Below are positions 26,055 to 35,371 of a DNA stretch of 64,000 nucleotides, piece by piece (position 1 is the first letter of the stretch; the number at the start of each line of letters is the position of its first letter). The position numbers and the translations under genes are program-made. The DNA comes from Bacillus pseudomycoides. GTDB taxonomy: Bacteria > Bacillota > Bacilli > Bacillales > Bacillaceae_G. The DNA is taken from assembly GCF_022811845.1 (NCBI RefSeq), contig NZ_CP064266.1, positions 3,782,001 to 3,846,000 on the forward strand, read 5' to 3'. The notes beneath the pieces are model-generated. The model ran no database searches. It worked only from the letters and a program-made list of their open reading frames with translations, and was not told the origin of the DNA.

Positions 26055-26272
26055 CGAATCCATTTGAAAACGATAACTTTATGTATAAAGTGTTAGTAAA
26101 TAAGGAAGGCCAACATTCTGTCTGGCCAGCCTTTCTCGATGTACCAGCTGGGTGGGATGTTGTTCATGAACAAGATAGTAGACAAGGTTGTCTTGCGTAT
26201 ATCGAATTACACTGGGGTGATATGCAGCCAAAGAGTCTTCACTCACTTGAATGCGTTTCAGTAGGGGAGTAG
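26051..26272 (+). CDS. mbtH: MbtH-like protein
   Basis: The 73-residue protein overlaps the dhbF stop by four bases (ATGA), so it is translationally coupled. The family signature is complete: NPFEND near 3, YKVLVNKEGQHSVWPAF near 12, VPAGWDVVHEQDSRQGCLAY near 31 and a C-terminal W.D..P.SL. MbtH-like proteins bind NRPS adenylation domains and support their folding and activity, so its target is the DhbF A domains. Confidence 0.95.
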   Translation: MTNPFENDNFMYKVLVNKEGQHSVWPAFLDVPAGWDVVHEQDSRQGCLAYIELHWGDMQPKSLHSLECVSVGE

Positions 26273-26274
26273 TA

Positions 26275-27729
26275 ATGAATTTGAAGCTGAATCCGAAAAT
26301 TGTTGTTAGTGTTGTATATGTAACAGCTATGTTTATGGCTGCTATGGATGCAACGATTGTAAATGTAGCTCTGCAAACGATTAGTCATGAACTACAAGTT
26401 CCGCCTTCAGCAATGGGGACAGTCAATGTTGGATACTTAGTAAGTCTTGCTGTATTTTTACCTATTTCTGGATGGCTTGGAGATCGGTTTGGTACGAAGC
26501 GAGTATTCCTAATTGCCCTTTCTTTATTTACAGTTGCTTCCGCATTATGCGGAATTGCTGATAATATTACTGCCTTAAATATATTTCGTATTATACAAGG
26601 TGCAGGCGGAGGGTTATTGACTCCAGTAGGAATGGCAATGTTATTTCGAACATTTTCACCACAAGAAAGACCGAAGATTTCTAGGTTTATTGTTTTGCCT
26701 ATTGCTGTTGCGCCAGCAATAGGACCAATTGTTAGCGGTTTTTTTGTAGATCAAATGTCTTGGCGCTGGGCATTTTATATTAATTTACCGTTTGGAATAG
26801 TAGCTTTACTAATTGGTGCGTTATTTTTAGTAGAACATATTGAAAAAACTGCTGGGCGGTTAGATTTACCTGGTTTTATGTTTTCCACACCAGGATTTGC
26901 AATGTTGATATATGCAATGAGTCAAGGGCCCTCAAAAGGCTGGGGTTCCCCAGAAATAATAGGGACAGGATTGGGTGGACTTTCGCTTATTATTCTCTTT
27001 GTATTTGTTGAACTTCGTGTGAAGCAGCCGATGCTAGATTTACGTTTGCTGCAAGATCGTTTATTTCGGAATATGAGCCTCATTTCGTTGTTTTCGACTG
27101 CTGGACTACTGGGTATGTTATTTATATTCCCGCTTATGTATCAAAATGTGTTACATGCATCAGCGCTGGAAACAGGGCTCGCTACATTTCCAGAAGCGAT
27201 TGGACTCATGATTTCTTCACAAATTGTGCCTTGGTCGTATAAAAAGCTTGGACCACGTAAGTTAATTTCTCTAGGATTGTTGTGTTCAGCAATCATATTT
27301 GTTGTATTAAGCTTCGTGAATCAGGAGGCAAACCCTTGGGTAATTCGAATGTTACTATTCGGCATAGGATTTTTCTTAGGTCATTCTGTAGGGGCTGTGC
27401 AATTTTCAGCTTTTAATACTATTCATCCATCTTCAATGGGGAGGGCGACAACTATTTTTAATGTGCAAAATCGATTAGGTTCCGCCATCGGTGTTGCGAT
27501 TCTTGCAAGTCTTTTAGCAGCTTTTGGTAATCATAATGTAAGTGAAGCAGGAAATGAGAGTGCTAGTATTGTAGCGTATCAAATAGCTCTGCTTGGTGCA
27601 GCTATATTTCTATGCATTGCATTATTGTTTGCATTACGTATTCGTGATGCGGATGCAATAGCTACATCAAAGAAAAAAACGGCAGTCCAATCAAATGAAT
27701 CTCATTCAAAAGCAGTTGCAGGTGAATAA
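26275..27729 (+). CDS. MFS transporter, DHA2/EmrB type, probable bacillibactin exporter
   Basis: ATG 26275 lies nine bases after AGGGGAG and two bases past the mbtH stop, so I place the start at MNLKLNPKIVV (484 residues). There are about 14 hydrophobic segments; MDATIVNVALQTIS near 25, GWLGDRFGTKRVFL near 70 (loop 2-3 motif A) and FRIIQGAGGGLLTPVGMAML near 105 (motifs B/C of drug:H+ antiporters) are seen. Position inside the siderophore operon implies export of bacillibactin or a precursor; substrate is inferred from context only. Confidence 0.88.
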   Translation: MNLKLNPKIVVSVVYVTAMFMAAMDATIVNVALQTISHELQVPPSAMGTVNVGYLVSLAVFLPISGWLGDRFGTKRVFLIALSLFTVASALCGIADNITALNIFRIIQGAGGGLLTPVGMAMLFRTFSPQERPKISRFIVLPIAVAPAIGPIVSGFFVDQMSWRWAFYINLPFGIVALLIGALFLVEHIEKTAGRLDLPGFMFSTPGFAMLIYAMSQGPSKGWGSPEIIGTGLGGLSLIILFVFVELRVKQPMLDLRLLQDRLFRNMSLISLFSTAGLLGMLFIFPLMYQNVLHASALETGLATFPEAIGLMISSQIVPWSYKKLGPRKLISLGLLCSAIIFVVLSFVNQEANPWVIRMLLFGIGFFLGHSVGAVQFSAFNTIHPSSMGRATTIFNVQNRLGSAIGVAILASLLAAFGNHNVSEAGNESASIVAYQIALLGAAIFLCIALLFALRIRDADAIATSKKKTAVQSNESHSKAVAGE

Positions 27730-27901
27730 CAGAGGAAGAATCTGCCTAGGTGTAATAAAAAATCTGGGTAGGGTCCTCTATTACAATAGCAATAATGAAA
27801 AGTGAGAAGGGAAAATGCTAGTGGGGATATTTGTTGAAGGGTGGAATAGATTCCATACTTTCTTTAGTATGAGTATTGGATATAAAAAGGGGGGAATTTT
27901 T

Positions 27902-28666
27902 ATGAAAGATTGGGAGATTGTAGATTCAGTACCAGAGTTAAGAAGTCATCACTGTCAAGTATGGTGGGCGCGAATTTCAGACTTGCATTCTTGGCACTAT
28001 AGTTTATTAAATGAAAGGGAGCGTGAAAAAGCAAATTTGTTCCGGCATTCTGAGGACCGAGCAAGATTTATGATTGGATGTGCAATTAGTCGACTGGTAC
28101 TAGGAAAACAACTCGCAATGTCCCCGCTTCAAGTACCAATCGATCGAACCTGTTCAGTTTGTAAGCTAGCGCACGGACGTCCGCAATTACCTGTAGGCAT
28201 GCCGCAGCTATCTGTGTCACATTCAGGAGAACGAGTTGCTGTCGCGTTTACAACATCTACACCAATCGGCATAGATGTAGAACAAATAAATTCTAATATT
28301 GATGTACTTAAAATGGCGGTAGGGGTATTAACAGATATAGAAATTGCTCAGTTAATGCAACTGCCAGTTGAAAGACAAATTGAAGGTTTTTTGACATATT
28401 GGACGCAGAAGGAAGCGATACTTAAGGCTACTGGAGAAGGCTTAATGATATCACCTTCTAATATCACTGTATCAACTCCAGATTATTTACCGGAACTACT
28501 TGTTTTTCAGGATAAGCCACAGCTTGTTGAGATTACAACTTTGATGAATTTGCAACCTGGCTCAGGCTATGTTGCGTCAATAGCTTTATTAAACAAAGAT
28601 GTAACAGAAATGAGGCAGTTTGATGCAGGGAAACTTTTGCAGAGTAGTGAACTTCTCCTTCATTAA
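27902..28666 (+). CDS. Sfp-type 4'-phosphopantetheinyl transferase
   Basis: An in-frame ATG at 27815 exists, but AAAAGGGGGGAA lies just before ATG 27902, which gives 254 residues (start MKDWEIVDSVPEL). The Sfp signature is complete: RFMIGCAISRLVLG near 59, LSVSHSGERVAVA near 102, GIDVEQ near 121 (Mg-binding acids) and YWTQKEAILKATGEG near 162. It attaches the phosphopantetheine arm to the DhbB and DhbF carrier domains. The 170-base gap after the MFS gene has no clear terminator, so it may be read from the dhb promoter. Confidence 0.93.
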   Translation: MKDWEIVDSVPELRSHHCQVWWARISDLHSWHYSLLNEREREKANLFRHSEDRARFMIGCAISRLVLGKQLAMSPLQVPIDRTCSVCKLAHGRPQLPVGMPQLSVSHSGERVAVAFTTSTPIGIDVEQINSNIDVLKMAVGVLTDIEIAQLMQLPVERQIEGFLTYWTQKEAILKATGEGLMISPSNITVSTPDYLPELLVFQDKPQLVEITTLMNLQPGSGYVASIALLNKDVTEMRQFDAGKLLQSSELLLH

Positions 28667-28809
28667 TGGGGAGTAATGTTTGAATTGAAGAAAGCTTTTA
28701 TGAATCATACAACAGATACCTAGTGTGAAAATGTATGTATAAAGTAAGTTTAGAAATATGTTCGCTTGAGTTGCTGCTAGATTATATAAATATAGAAGAG
28801 GTGTTAGTC

Positions 28810-29358
28810 ATGTTAGTAGTCGAAAATAGAGAAAGAGAATTGGCTGATGCTACAGCAGTTAAAGTGGTTAAGGATCTATTGTTTTCTAAAGAAACGCCAT
28901 CTATTACATCTTTAGAAAATATCGTGAAAGATACAGTTCAGTTCAATGTTGTGGAACAAGAAATGCTAGATAGAAAATATATTCCAAAAGAAGCGAAAAG
29001 TTTTTTTGATAAAAATGGAGTATTTCTTTATAGAGTTTCATCTATTAGTTACAGAGGAAAGGTGTTATCTGAAAATCTGATTTTTGCTGATACCTCACTA
29101 TTGCCAAGTGAAATTGCGAAAGAATTAGAAGATGGAAACGTTCCTATTGAAAAACTAGTTGAGCAAATGGAAGTAAGAAAAAACATGCTATATCAAGGAT
29201 ATCAGCCTTCCGGAAATATTATTGAACTGTTTGATGGCTGCTTATTACAATCTAGTATATACCCTACGAGAAAATATCAAATCGTAAGTAACTGTAGATG
29301 CTTATTTTATATTTGTGAAGTATATCATGCGGATAGTATATATGAAGTAATGAGATAA
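28810..29358 (+). CDS. Chorismate-lyase-like (DUF98/UbiC superfamily) protein
   Basis: ATG 28810 with AGAAGAGGTG upstream is preferred over an in-frame ATG at 28735 without a site; this gives 182 residues. SITSLENIVKDTVQFNVVEQ near 28 resembles the DUF98 pattern (G-S-x-T-x-x-L-E ... v-x-v-x-x-q), and LYRVSSISYRGKVLSENLIF followed by LLPSEIAKELE fits the second half. Superfamily members remove pyruvate from chorismate. Here it sits at the end of a chorismate-using operon, so it may act on chorismate-derived compounds; the reaction is not established. It shares the terminator with the dhb unit. Confidence 0.6.
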   Translation: MLVVENRERELADATAVKVVKDLLFSKETPSITSLENIVKDTVQFNVVEQEMLDRKYIPKEAKSFFDKNGVFLYRVSSISYRGKVLSENLIFADTSLLPSEIAKELEDGNVPIEKLVEQMEVRKNMLYQGYQPSGNIIELFDGCLLQSSIYPTRKYQIVSNCRCLFYICEVYHADSIYEVMR

Positions 29359-29370
29359 ATCTCAGTATAA

Positions 29371-29406
29371 AATAACCCAGCCTAGTCTAGGCTGGGTTAT
29401 TTTTAT
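29371..29406. terminator. Bidirectional terminator between the dhb cluster and the HU gene
   Basis: AATAACCCAGCCTAG and CTAGGCTGGGTTATT meet around a single T (29371-29401) with T runs on the right and A runs on the left. It serves convergent genes. Confidence 0.9.
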
Positions 29407-29675
29407 TTTACAGCTTCTTTTAATTCTTTTCCTGCCTTAAAGGCTGGAACTTTTCCCGCTGCAATTTGAATTTCTTCACCTGTTTGCGGGTTGCGACCTG
29501 TACGCGCAGCTCTTTCGCGTACCTCAAATGTTCCGAAACCAATAAGTTGTACTTTGTCGCCAGTTTGTAAAGCATCCGTAATTGTGTCAAATACAGATTG
29601 GACAGCTGCTGAAGCTTCTTTTTGTGAGATATCGGCTGTTTGGGCCACATTTTTAATTAATTCAGTTTTGTTCAT
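29403..29675 (-). CDS. HU family DNA-binding protein
   Basis: This 90-residue histone-like protein starts at ATG 29675 behind GAGGTG. It has the full HU plan: MNKTELIKNVAQTADISQKE helices, FGTFEVRERAARTGRNPQTG arm with its conserved RxGRNP, and VPAFKAGKELKEAV at the end. HU wraps and bends DNA and helps to compact the nucleoid. B. cereus-group genomes have several hup paralogs, and I cannot tell which one this is. Confidence 0.95.
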   Translation of the reverse strand: MNKTELIKNVAQTADISQKEASAAVQSVFDTITDALQTGDKVQLIGFGTFEVRERAARTGRNPQTGEEIQIAAGKVPAFKAGKELKEAVK

Positions 29676-29909
29676 TTTTTCACCTCATATTAATTTTTTT
29701 GTCTAGGTTTGTTTTTGTAATGAGTGATAGAATGTAGAAATATTGTTGAAAACATTGATAGAATCACATTGTTATCTTAAGTTCGGTGAAAGAAGCGGAA
29801 TCCCTGCAAAGTATTGATGAATTTATTTTTATTGCCTCTTTAGAAAGAAGGATTTATATAGAAAATAATAAATTTACTATATAAAATAGAAGAAAGGGGA
29901 AATGCAATT

Positions 29910-30674
29910 ATGATTATTCGTACAAAGCCAGACGAAATCATATTAATTCGGCAGCATGACCATGGATTTTTGGCGGGAGAATTTGCAAGGAATTTTAGAA
30001 AAGATGTATTTGAAGATAAGACATATTTAAAAGAGTGTATTAATGCGATTTATGAACATGATAGAGGGTGGATTGGCTTAGATAAAACACCATTTTGGAA
30101 TGATGCTAAAAATACACCTTATACGTTTATGGATTGTCCAAGTTCGCTAAGATTTGTTTTTTATACATTAGGGCTAAATGAGATTGAAAATACAAATCCT
30201 TACGGTGCTATACTTTGTAGTAAGCATTTTATATCATTTCCTCTTAACCAAGACAATCAGGAAATGATAGAGTTTTATAAACAGGAATTGGATCGTCAAA
30301 AGAAATTTTTGAAAACGTTAACAAAAATGCAGCGCGCTATGTTTGATAAGCACTATAAACTTTTGAAATTTTGTGATGAGTTATCTTTATATGCTTGTAT
30401 GAATGAACCTGGTGTAACGAAAAAAGAAGAAAATGATTTATTTAAGGAAGGGTTTGAAGGCACTGAAATTTTTAACACTGTTACCGATAAATCGTTTACA
30501 GCTGAGTGGATAGATAAAGAAAAAATCCGAATTACGCCGTTTCCCTTCGAATCAGAATTTAAGACACATGTAAGATATAAATCTATACAAAAGAAGACAA
30601 TAGAGGAAATTGGTATTGTTAAAGCAGATAAAAAAGCAGAGTTTAAGAAACTAGAATTATATTTTGTGAGGTAA
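29910..30674 (+). CDS. DUF3891 family protein
   Basis: ATG 29910 has GAAAGGGGAAAT upstream. The 254-residue protein shows the DUF3891 features: an N-terminal IIRTKPDEIILIRQHDHGFL with AGEFA, INAIYEHDRGWIGLD and a middle AILCSKHFIS. The repeated HD/HDR motifs (QHDH near 17, EHDRGW near 49) suggest a metal-binding HD-like helical fold, but no reaction is known to me. It has no membrane segment. The next gene starts 40 bases downstream and could be cotranscribed. Confidence 0.8.
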   Translation: MIIRTKPDEIILIRQHDHGFLAGEFARNFRKDVFEDKTYLKECINAIYEHDRGWIGLDKTPFWNDAKNTPYTFMDCPSSLRFVFYTLGLNEIENTNPYGAILCSKHFISFPLNQDNQEMIEFYKQELDRQKKFLKTLTKMQRAMFDKHYKLLKFCDELSLYACMNEPGVTKKEENDLFKEGFEGTEIFNTVTDKSFTAEWIDKEKIRITPFPFESEFKTHVRYKSIQKKTIEEIGIVKADKKAEFKKLELYFVR

Positions 30675-30714
30675 GCATGTAGTTATATAAAAATAAAGAA
30701 AAGAGGAATGCAGT

Positions 30715-31227
30715 ATGAAACAATATATGATAAAACAATTTGATTATCATGTATGGGCAAATGATAGAATATTTGAGCGTCTAAAAGAACTTCCAAAGGA
30801 GGTATATAATCAAAAGGTTTCAAGTGTATTTCCTTCAATAGCAAAGGTACTGATTCATATTTATGTGGTGGATTGTGTATGGCTAAATGTTTTAAGTGGT
30901 AAAAGTATGGCTGAAGCGCTACAAATAGGGGAACAACTACAAGAACAAGTAGAAACCAAAACAATGAATGAATTAGAAAATATGTTCCACAATGTAACAC
31001 AGCAATATAAAGTGTTTTTGGATAAACAAAAAGATATCAATGAAGTAGTTATACTTGATAATCCATACGCTGGACGATTAGAAACATCTGTTTCTGAATT
31101 AGTGCAGCATGTTGTAAATCATGGAACATATCATAGAGGGAATATAACAGCTATGTTGAGGCAGCTAGGCCATTCATCTACTATGACGGACTTTGTATTT
31201 TATTTACATGTAAAACAAAAATCTTAA
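30715..31227 (+). CDS. DinB family protein
   Basis: The 170-residue protein (ATG 30715, AGAGGAATG upstream) has the four-helix DinB fold with three metal-binding histidines: His48 in KVLIHIYVVD, and His136 and His140 in HVVNHGTYHRGNI. The pattern NHGTYHRG is diagnostic. These proteins resemble mycothiol- or bacillithiol-dependent transferases (YfiT/BstA group), so a bacillithiol S-transferase role is possible. Substrate unknown. Confidence 0.9.
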   Translation: MKQYMIKQFDYHVWANDRIFERLKELPKEVYNQKVSSVFPSIAKVLIHIYVVDCVWLNVLSGKSMAEALQIGEQLQEQVETKTMNELENMFHNVTQQYKVFLDKQKDINEVVILDNPYAGRLETSVSELVQHVVNHGTYHRGNITAMLRQLGHSSTMTDFVFYLHVKQKS

Positions 31228-31284
31228 TGAAGAAAATGAGAGCTTAGTATTCAAATACATTGAGAATAGAAGGAGAGGAAAGAA

Positions 31285-32208
31285 ATGTATAAAGCATGTA
31301 GTAGCGCACATTTTACGATTGAGAAATTAAAAGATGGTATTTACGCGGCGATTGCGAAAGAAGAAGGAGGTTCTTTAGCTAATGCGGGTTTTATAAATAT
31401 GGGGGATCAGACCATTGTTTTTGATACGTTTAATACACAACAAGCAGCTACTGATTTAAAAAAGCTAGCAGAAAAAATAACAGGTCACTCTATATCATGG
31501 GTGATTAACAGTCATTGGCACGGAGACCATATTCGTGGAAATCAAGTTTTTAAAAATTGTAATATCATATCTAGTCATAAAACATACGAGCAAATGGCAG
31601 AAATTCATCCTTCCAGAATTGATAAACAAAAACAAGACATAGAAGGTTTACATACATATATACAATCCCTACAAGATCAATTCACTCACACAAATGATGA
31701 AGGCTTACGAAAACAGATTTCATTCTTAAATCAGTTAGCGATTTCATTACCTACACTGCAACTTGTATTACCCCAATATTCTTTCCAAAATGAATTTACT
31801 ATACATGGTTCGAAGAGAACTGCAAAAATGATTACGTTAGGCGGAGGGCATTCTGTTTGTGATACGATTCTTTACTTACCTAAAGAGAAGGTTTGTTTTA
31901 TGGGTGATTTGTTACTTGTGAAATCACACCCTACTTTTTTTGAAGAATCTAATCTTCAAGAATGGAGGCGTATGTTAGAAATAATTGAGGAGTTTGAAAT
32001 TGATAAGGTAGTACCAGGAAATGGTCCTATAGGTGTAAAAACAGACTTGAGAAAAGTAATAGAGTATATGGACGAATTAACGTTATTGGTTAGAGAGAAT
32101 ACAAATATTGATGAGATCAAATGTCCGAGTGCTTATAAAAATTGGCATGCCCCTGAGGTTTTTACATCAAACTTAAAGTATGTAGAGAAAATGACAGTAC
32201 GTAATTAA
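31285..32208 (+). CDS. MBL-fold metallo-hydrolase
   Basis: The 307-residue protein (ATG 31285, GGAGAGG upstream) has the metallo-beta-lactamase zinc motif HWHGDH at 77-82, a further His in LGGGHSVCDTILYLP near 190 and Asp in VCFMGDLLLVKSHP near 210. No signal peptide is present, so it is cytoplasmic and not a secreted beta-lactamase. It resembles the glyoxalase II/SoxH-like branch. Substrate unknown. Confidence 0.88.
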   Translation: MYKACSSAHFTIEKLKDGIYAAIAKEEGGSLANAGFINMGDQTIVFDTFNTQQAATDLKKLAEKITGHSISWVINSHWHGDHIRGNQVFKNCNIISSHKTYEQMAEIHPSRIDKQKQDIEGLHTYIQSLQDQFTHTNDEGLRKQISFLNQLAISLPTLQLVLPQYSFQNEFTIHGSKRTAKMITLGGGHSVCDTILYLPKEKVCFMGDLLLVKSHPTFFEESNLQEWRRMLEIIEEFEIDKVVPGNGPIGVKTDLRKVIEYMDELTLLVRENTNIDEIKCPSAYKNWHAPEVFTSNLKYVEKMTVRN

Positions 32209-32327
32209 TGTGTGCCAATGAAAAATAATTAATACGAGTTACTACAAAAAAATTAGAAAAATTTATATGAACAAGAAGACTAAAAAGCAGAGACTTTTTA
32301 TAGTTAACTTTGATAAATATTAAGAAT

Positions 32328-32362
32328 AGAAGAGAGAATGAATTCTCTCTTCTAAATTTTTA
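32328..32362 (+). terminator. Terminator after the MBL gene
   Basis: AGAAGAGAGAAT (32328-32339) pairs perfectly with ATTCTCTCTTCT (32342-32353), then AAATTTTT. The stretch 32363-32685 shows no gene or site I can support. Confidence 0.8.
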
Positions 32363-32687
32363 TCTCTATAGGGTTGCCTATTTCTAAGAGGCATCCTATG
32401 TTAGAAATGGGCTTTGTTATGCTTTGATTCTGAGCTTTTAGAAATACAAGGTAAAAATAGAAAGTTCAGAAAAATAACACATTTGAATGTTTTTTGTTGT
32501 GTTTATATACTTTAGTACTCTATAATTAACTTTGGGGAAGGTAATGTGAGAGTATTAGTCTAGCATTATCTTGCATTAGATAAACCATGAAATTGAATAA
32601 TTTTGTGGTTTATTTTTTGGTAAAATAGACATTACTGTATTCTCAACGCCGCGTTTTATAACGCTTGTCACAAGTAGAATCATAAAA

Positions 32688-33062
32688 TTAACATCGAATG
32701 ACAGTCCCAGAGTAGAGAGTTAAGAAATGATCACCAATATCAATAATGGTGGTTACTTGTATATAGCCTTTAAAGCCTTCTGAAGAATAGTAAATTTCTT
32801 TTGGGATACTCTCTTTAACCTGGTAATGCGTTTTTGAGTACTTTACATAATGATTTTGGATAACTTTTGATTCAGGAACAATGGTAGTTTTTTGTTCAAA
32901 ATTATTTGTAATAGTAGAAGGTGGTATGAATTGGACCGTTTTTTGATAATTACGATCTAAACTGTCAGCTTTTACACCTTCTGATGGAGAAAAGATACCT
33001 AAACTACTTACTCCAATTAATGTTGCGAATGCAAACTTTGAAAAAGTTGTAAATCTACTCAT
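32688..33062 (-). CDS. Secreted hypothetical protein
   Basis: ATG 33062 has TAAAGGAGG upstream (minus). The 124-residue product has a classic signal peptide: basic start, hydrophobic FAFATLIGVSSLGIF and a likely cleavage after SEGVKA near residue 32. The mature part (DSLDRNYQKTVQFIPPSTIT, then KGYIQVTTIIDIGDHFLTLY, end GTVIRC) is small and probably beta-rich, with one Cys at the end. No family is recognised. No PlcR-type palindrome was seen in its upstream region (33063-33200). Confidence 0.75.
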   Translation of the reverse strand: MSRFTTFSKFAFATLIGVSSLGIFSPSEGVKADSLDRNYQKTVQFIPPSTITNNFEQKTTIVPESKVIQNHYVKYSKTHYQVKESIPKEIYYSSEGFKGYIQVTTIIDIGDHFLTLYSGTVIRC

Positions 33063-33450
33063 TTAATAAACCTCCTTTACGTTTTTTGTAAGATAGCTCC
33101 TTACACCTCACAGTCTATATCCAGTAGATAGGAAGTGTACATACATATTAGTAGACAAAATTCTACATAAACTACTATATTTTTGAAATTATGTATAATA
33201 ATACTGTGTTCAAAAAGTTGTCACAGTTTAAAAATGAATATGATAACAAAAAATGAATAGTTTATTCGTTCATTGTATTATTATTAATTGTTTTAATATT
33301 GTGAAACAAATTGATAAAAGTTTAATTGTACATATTAGGCGTTTTTAGGTGATATAAAAGGATGCCCTATAAATGTAACTTAGTACTTATTCTGTTTTTA
33401 GGGATAACAAAAAAATACAACAATTCTGTATATCTATTTTACAAATTAGC

Positions 33451-33492
33451 AAAAAAGGAATGACTCATTTTATATGAGACACTCCCTTTATT
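33451..33492 (-). terminator. Terminator of the AGCS symporter gene
   Basis: On the minus strand AAAGGGAGTGTCTCAT pairs with ATGAGTCATTCCTTTTTT with small mismatches (33451-33489), ending in a T run. The stretch 33063-33450 is otherwise without recognisable content. Confidence 0.8.
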
Positions 33493-33504
33493 AGTAGTGA
33501 TATA

Positions 33505-34872
33505 TTAACTGGCTCTTTTTTTATCGGATGTTTTTAATTTCTCAGCTTGTAAGAATCGATTTGTTTCGGCGACCACAACACTGCTTAATCCAATTAGACC
33601 AATTAAGTTTGGAATTGCCATAAGTCCATTTGCGATATCAGCGAATGTCCACACGATTCCGAGTTTTAAGTTGGCGCCAATTGCAATCATTACAATGAAG
33701 ATGGCTTTATAGTATTGTACAGCACCTTGTCCGAATAAATAAGCTACACATTTTTCACCATAATAAGACCATCCTAAAATAGTGGAGTAGGCGAATAAAA
33801 TGATTGCAATACCAAGAATCATGCTACCAGTATTACCAAATACGGATTGGAAAGCAAGTGTTGTTGCTTCAACACCAGTTTTTCCAGATTTCCATGCACC
33901 TGTTGTAATTAATACTAAACCAGTAATTGTACAAACAATAAATGTATCAAGGAAAGTTCCTGTCATTGACACAAGCGCTTGTTTAGCAGGTGAATCTGTT
34001 TTTGCAGCAGCTGCAGCAATTGGAGCACTTCCTAAACCTGCTTCATTGGCAAATACGCCGCGTGCCATCCCGATTTGAATAGCAGAAGCAACCGTTGCAC
34101 CGATAAAACCACCAGCAGCTGCAGTACCTTGAAATGCACCAGAAAAAATAAGTGAAAATGCTTCTGGGACTTGATCAAAGTGATAAAAAATAATAATGAG
34201 ACCAGAAATCACATAAAAGAAAGCTTTAAGTGGAACGAAAAATCCAGTGACTTTCCCAATTTTTTTCACACCACCTAAAATAACAATTGCAATTAAGAAA
34301 GCCATTAATATACCAGTTAAAGCAGGAGGAAACGAAAAGTTTATTCTCATAGCTTCTGCAACGGAATTTGATTGCACCATATTTCCGATTCCAAAAGAAG
34401 CGGTTGTTCCGAAAATAGCAAATAAAATAGCGAGCCATTTTTTTCCTAAGCCACGCTCTAAGTAATACATTGGACCGCCGGAATATTCGCCGTTTTCATT
34501 GTTTACACGATATTTTACCGCGAGGATTGCTTCTGCATATTTCGTGGCCATACCGAACAATGCAGTAATCCACATCCAAAATATTGCCCCTGGCCCACCG
34601 ATTGTAACAGCTGTTGCGACACCGGCTATATTTCCCATCCCGATGGTTGCGGCCATTGCTGTCATGAGTGCTTGGAAATGACTAATATCTCCCGAAGAAG
34701 ATGTGTCTTCTGATTTTCGAAATGCTAGTTTGTGAGCGTATAATAGTTTACTAAATTGTAAACCTTTTAGACGCACTGTGAGAATGATTCCAGTCCCGAC
34801 TAGAAGGAATAAGGTTGGTAATCCCCATACGTAGTGATTGATTTGTTCTAATACTTTACTTACTGTCTCCAT
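33505..34872 (-). CDS. Sodium:alanine/glycine symporter (AGCS family)
   Basis: The 455-residue membrane protein starts at ATG 34872 behind AAAAGGAGAA. AGCS signatures are present: FQALMTAMAATIGMGNIAGV near 62, GGPGAIFWMWITALFGMATK near 88, GEYSGGPMYYLERGLG near 128, and ARGVFANEAGLGSAPIAAA near 265. About ten membrane segments are seen. It imports alanine or glycine with sodium. A tandem glycine riboswitch and a terminator lie directly upstream, so glycine controls its expression. The open frame runs upstream to 35124 but that part is riboswitch, not protein. Confidence 0.93.
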   Translation of the reverse strand: METVSKVLEQINHYVWGLPTLFLLVGTGIILTVRLKGLQFSKLLYAHKLAFRKSEDTSSSGDISHFQALMTAMAATIGMGNIAGVATAVTIGGPGAIFWMWITALFGMATKYAEAILAVKYRVNNENGEYSGGPMYYLERGLGKKWLAILFAIFGTTASFGIGNMVQSNSVAEAMRINFSFPPALTGILMAFLIAIVILGGVKKIGKVTGFFVPLKAFFYVISGLIIIFYHFDQVPEAFSLIFSGAFQGTAAAGGFIGATVASAIQIGMARGVFANEAGLGSAPIAAAAAKTDSPAKQALVSMTGTFLDTFIVCTITGLVLITTGAWKSGKTGVEATTLAFQSVFGNTGSMILGIAIILFAYSTILGWSYYGEKCVAYLFGQGAVQYYKAIFIVMIAIGANLKLGIVWTFADIANGLMAIPNLIGLIGLSSVVVAETNRFLQAEKLKTSDKKRAS

Positions 34873-34895
34873 CTTTATTCTCCTTTTAGAAAAAA

Positions 34896-34926
34896 TAAAA
34901 AACCACTTCACATAAATGAAATGGTC
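34896..34926 (-). terminator. Riboswitch-linked terminator before the AGCS gene
   Basis: On the minus strand ACCATTTCATTTATGTGAAGTGGTTTTTTAT is shared as a stem ACCATTTC/GAAGTGGT plus a T run (34896-34925). It lies between the glycine aptamers and the start codon, as an expression platform would. Confidence 0.8.
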
Positions 34927-34979
34927 TCTGGAGAAACAAGGAATAGAAAAATAAACCGATACAAATCGGCGTTTTCTTT

Positions 34980-35206
34980 CTCTTGTCTCTGTCCTTTTAC
35001 CTGAGAGATTATCCGCTAATACAGCGGATTTGCTCCTTCGGTGCTCTGTTTCCTCTGCACTATATGATAGGCGAGAGGGAGTCTCTCCAGAGATTCGTCC
35101 CCATGCAGTTCTACTTGTAACCAAGACCTGAGAGTTTCAAAGCTGAGTCATCAACTTTTTGCCCCGTCGGTAGATCAATTGATCTTCTCCTGAATGGTTC
35201 ATCCGA
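34980..35206 (-). promoter_or_regulatory. Tandem glycine riboswitch (gcvT type)
   Basis: Two glycine aptamers follow each other on the minus strand. Aptamer 1 (about 35205-35120) has GGAGAAGATC, ACCGACGGGGCAAA and GAAACTCTCAGGT. Aptamer 2 (about 35100-34985) has CTCTGGAGAGA, CACCGAAGGAGCAAA and AATCTCTCAGGTAAAAGGAC. These conserved strings are specific for the class. A terminator and the AGCS symporter gene follow. Glycine binding to both aptamers would set whether transcription passes the terminator at 34896. Confidence 0.95.
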
Positions 35207-35371
35207 ATTATGTGATTAAAAGCTTAAACATATTGATATGAAATGATTTTTACATAATCAATAAACAATATTATAGGTTCCTTATAAATGAATTGCAATC
35301 ATTATTTATTGGAAAATAATTTTCAACAAAATATTTTATCTATTAAAATGAAAGGGAATGATGTCGTCAAT

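Noticed and set aside
34873..35124. N-terminal extension of the AGCS symporter
   Set aside because: The frame is open but runs through the glycine riboswitch and terminator; a strong ribosome site sits before ATG 34872.
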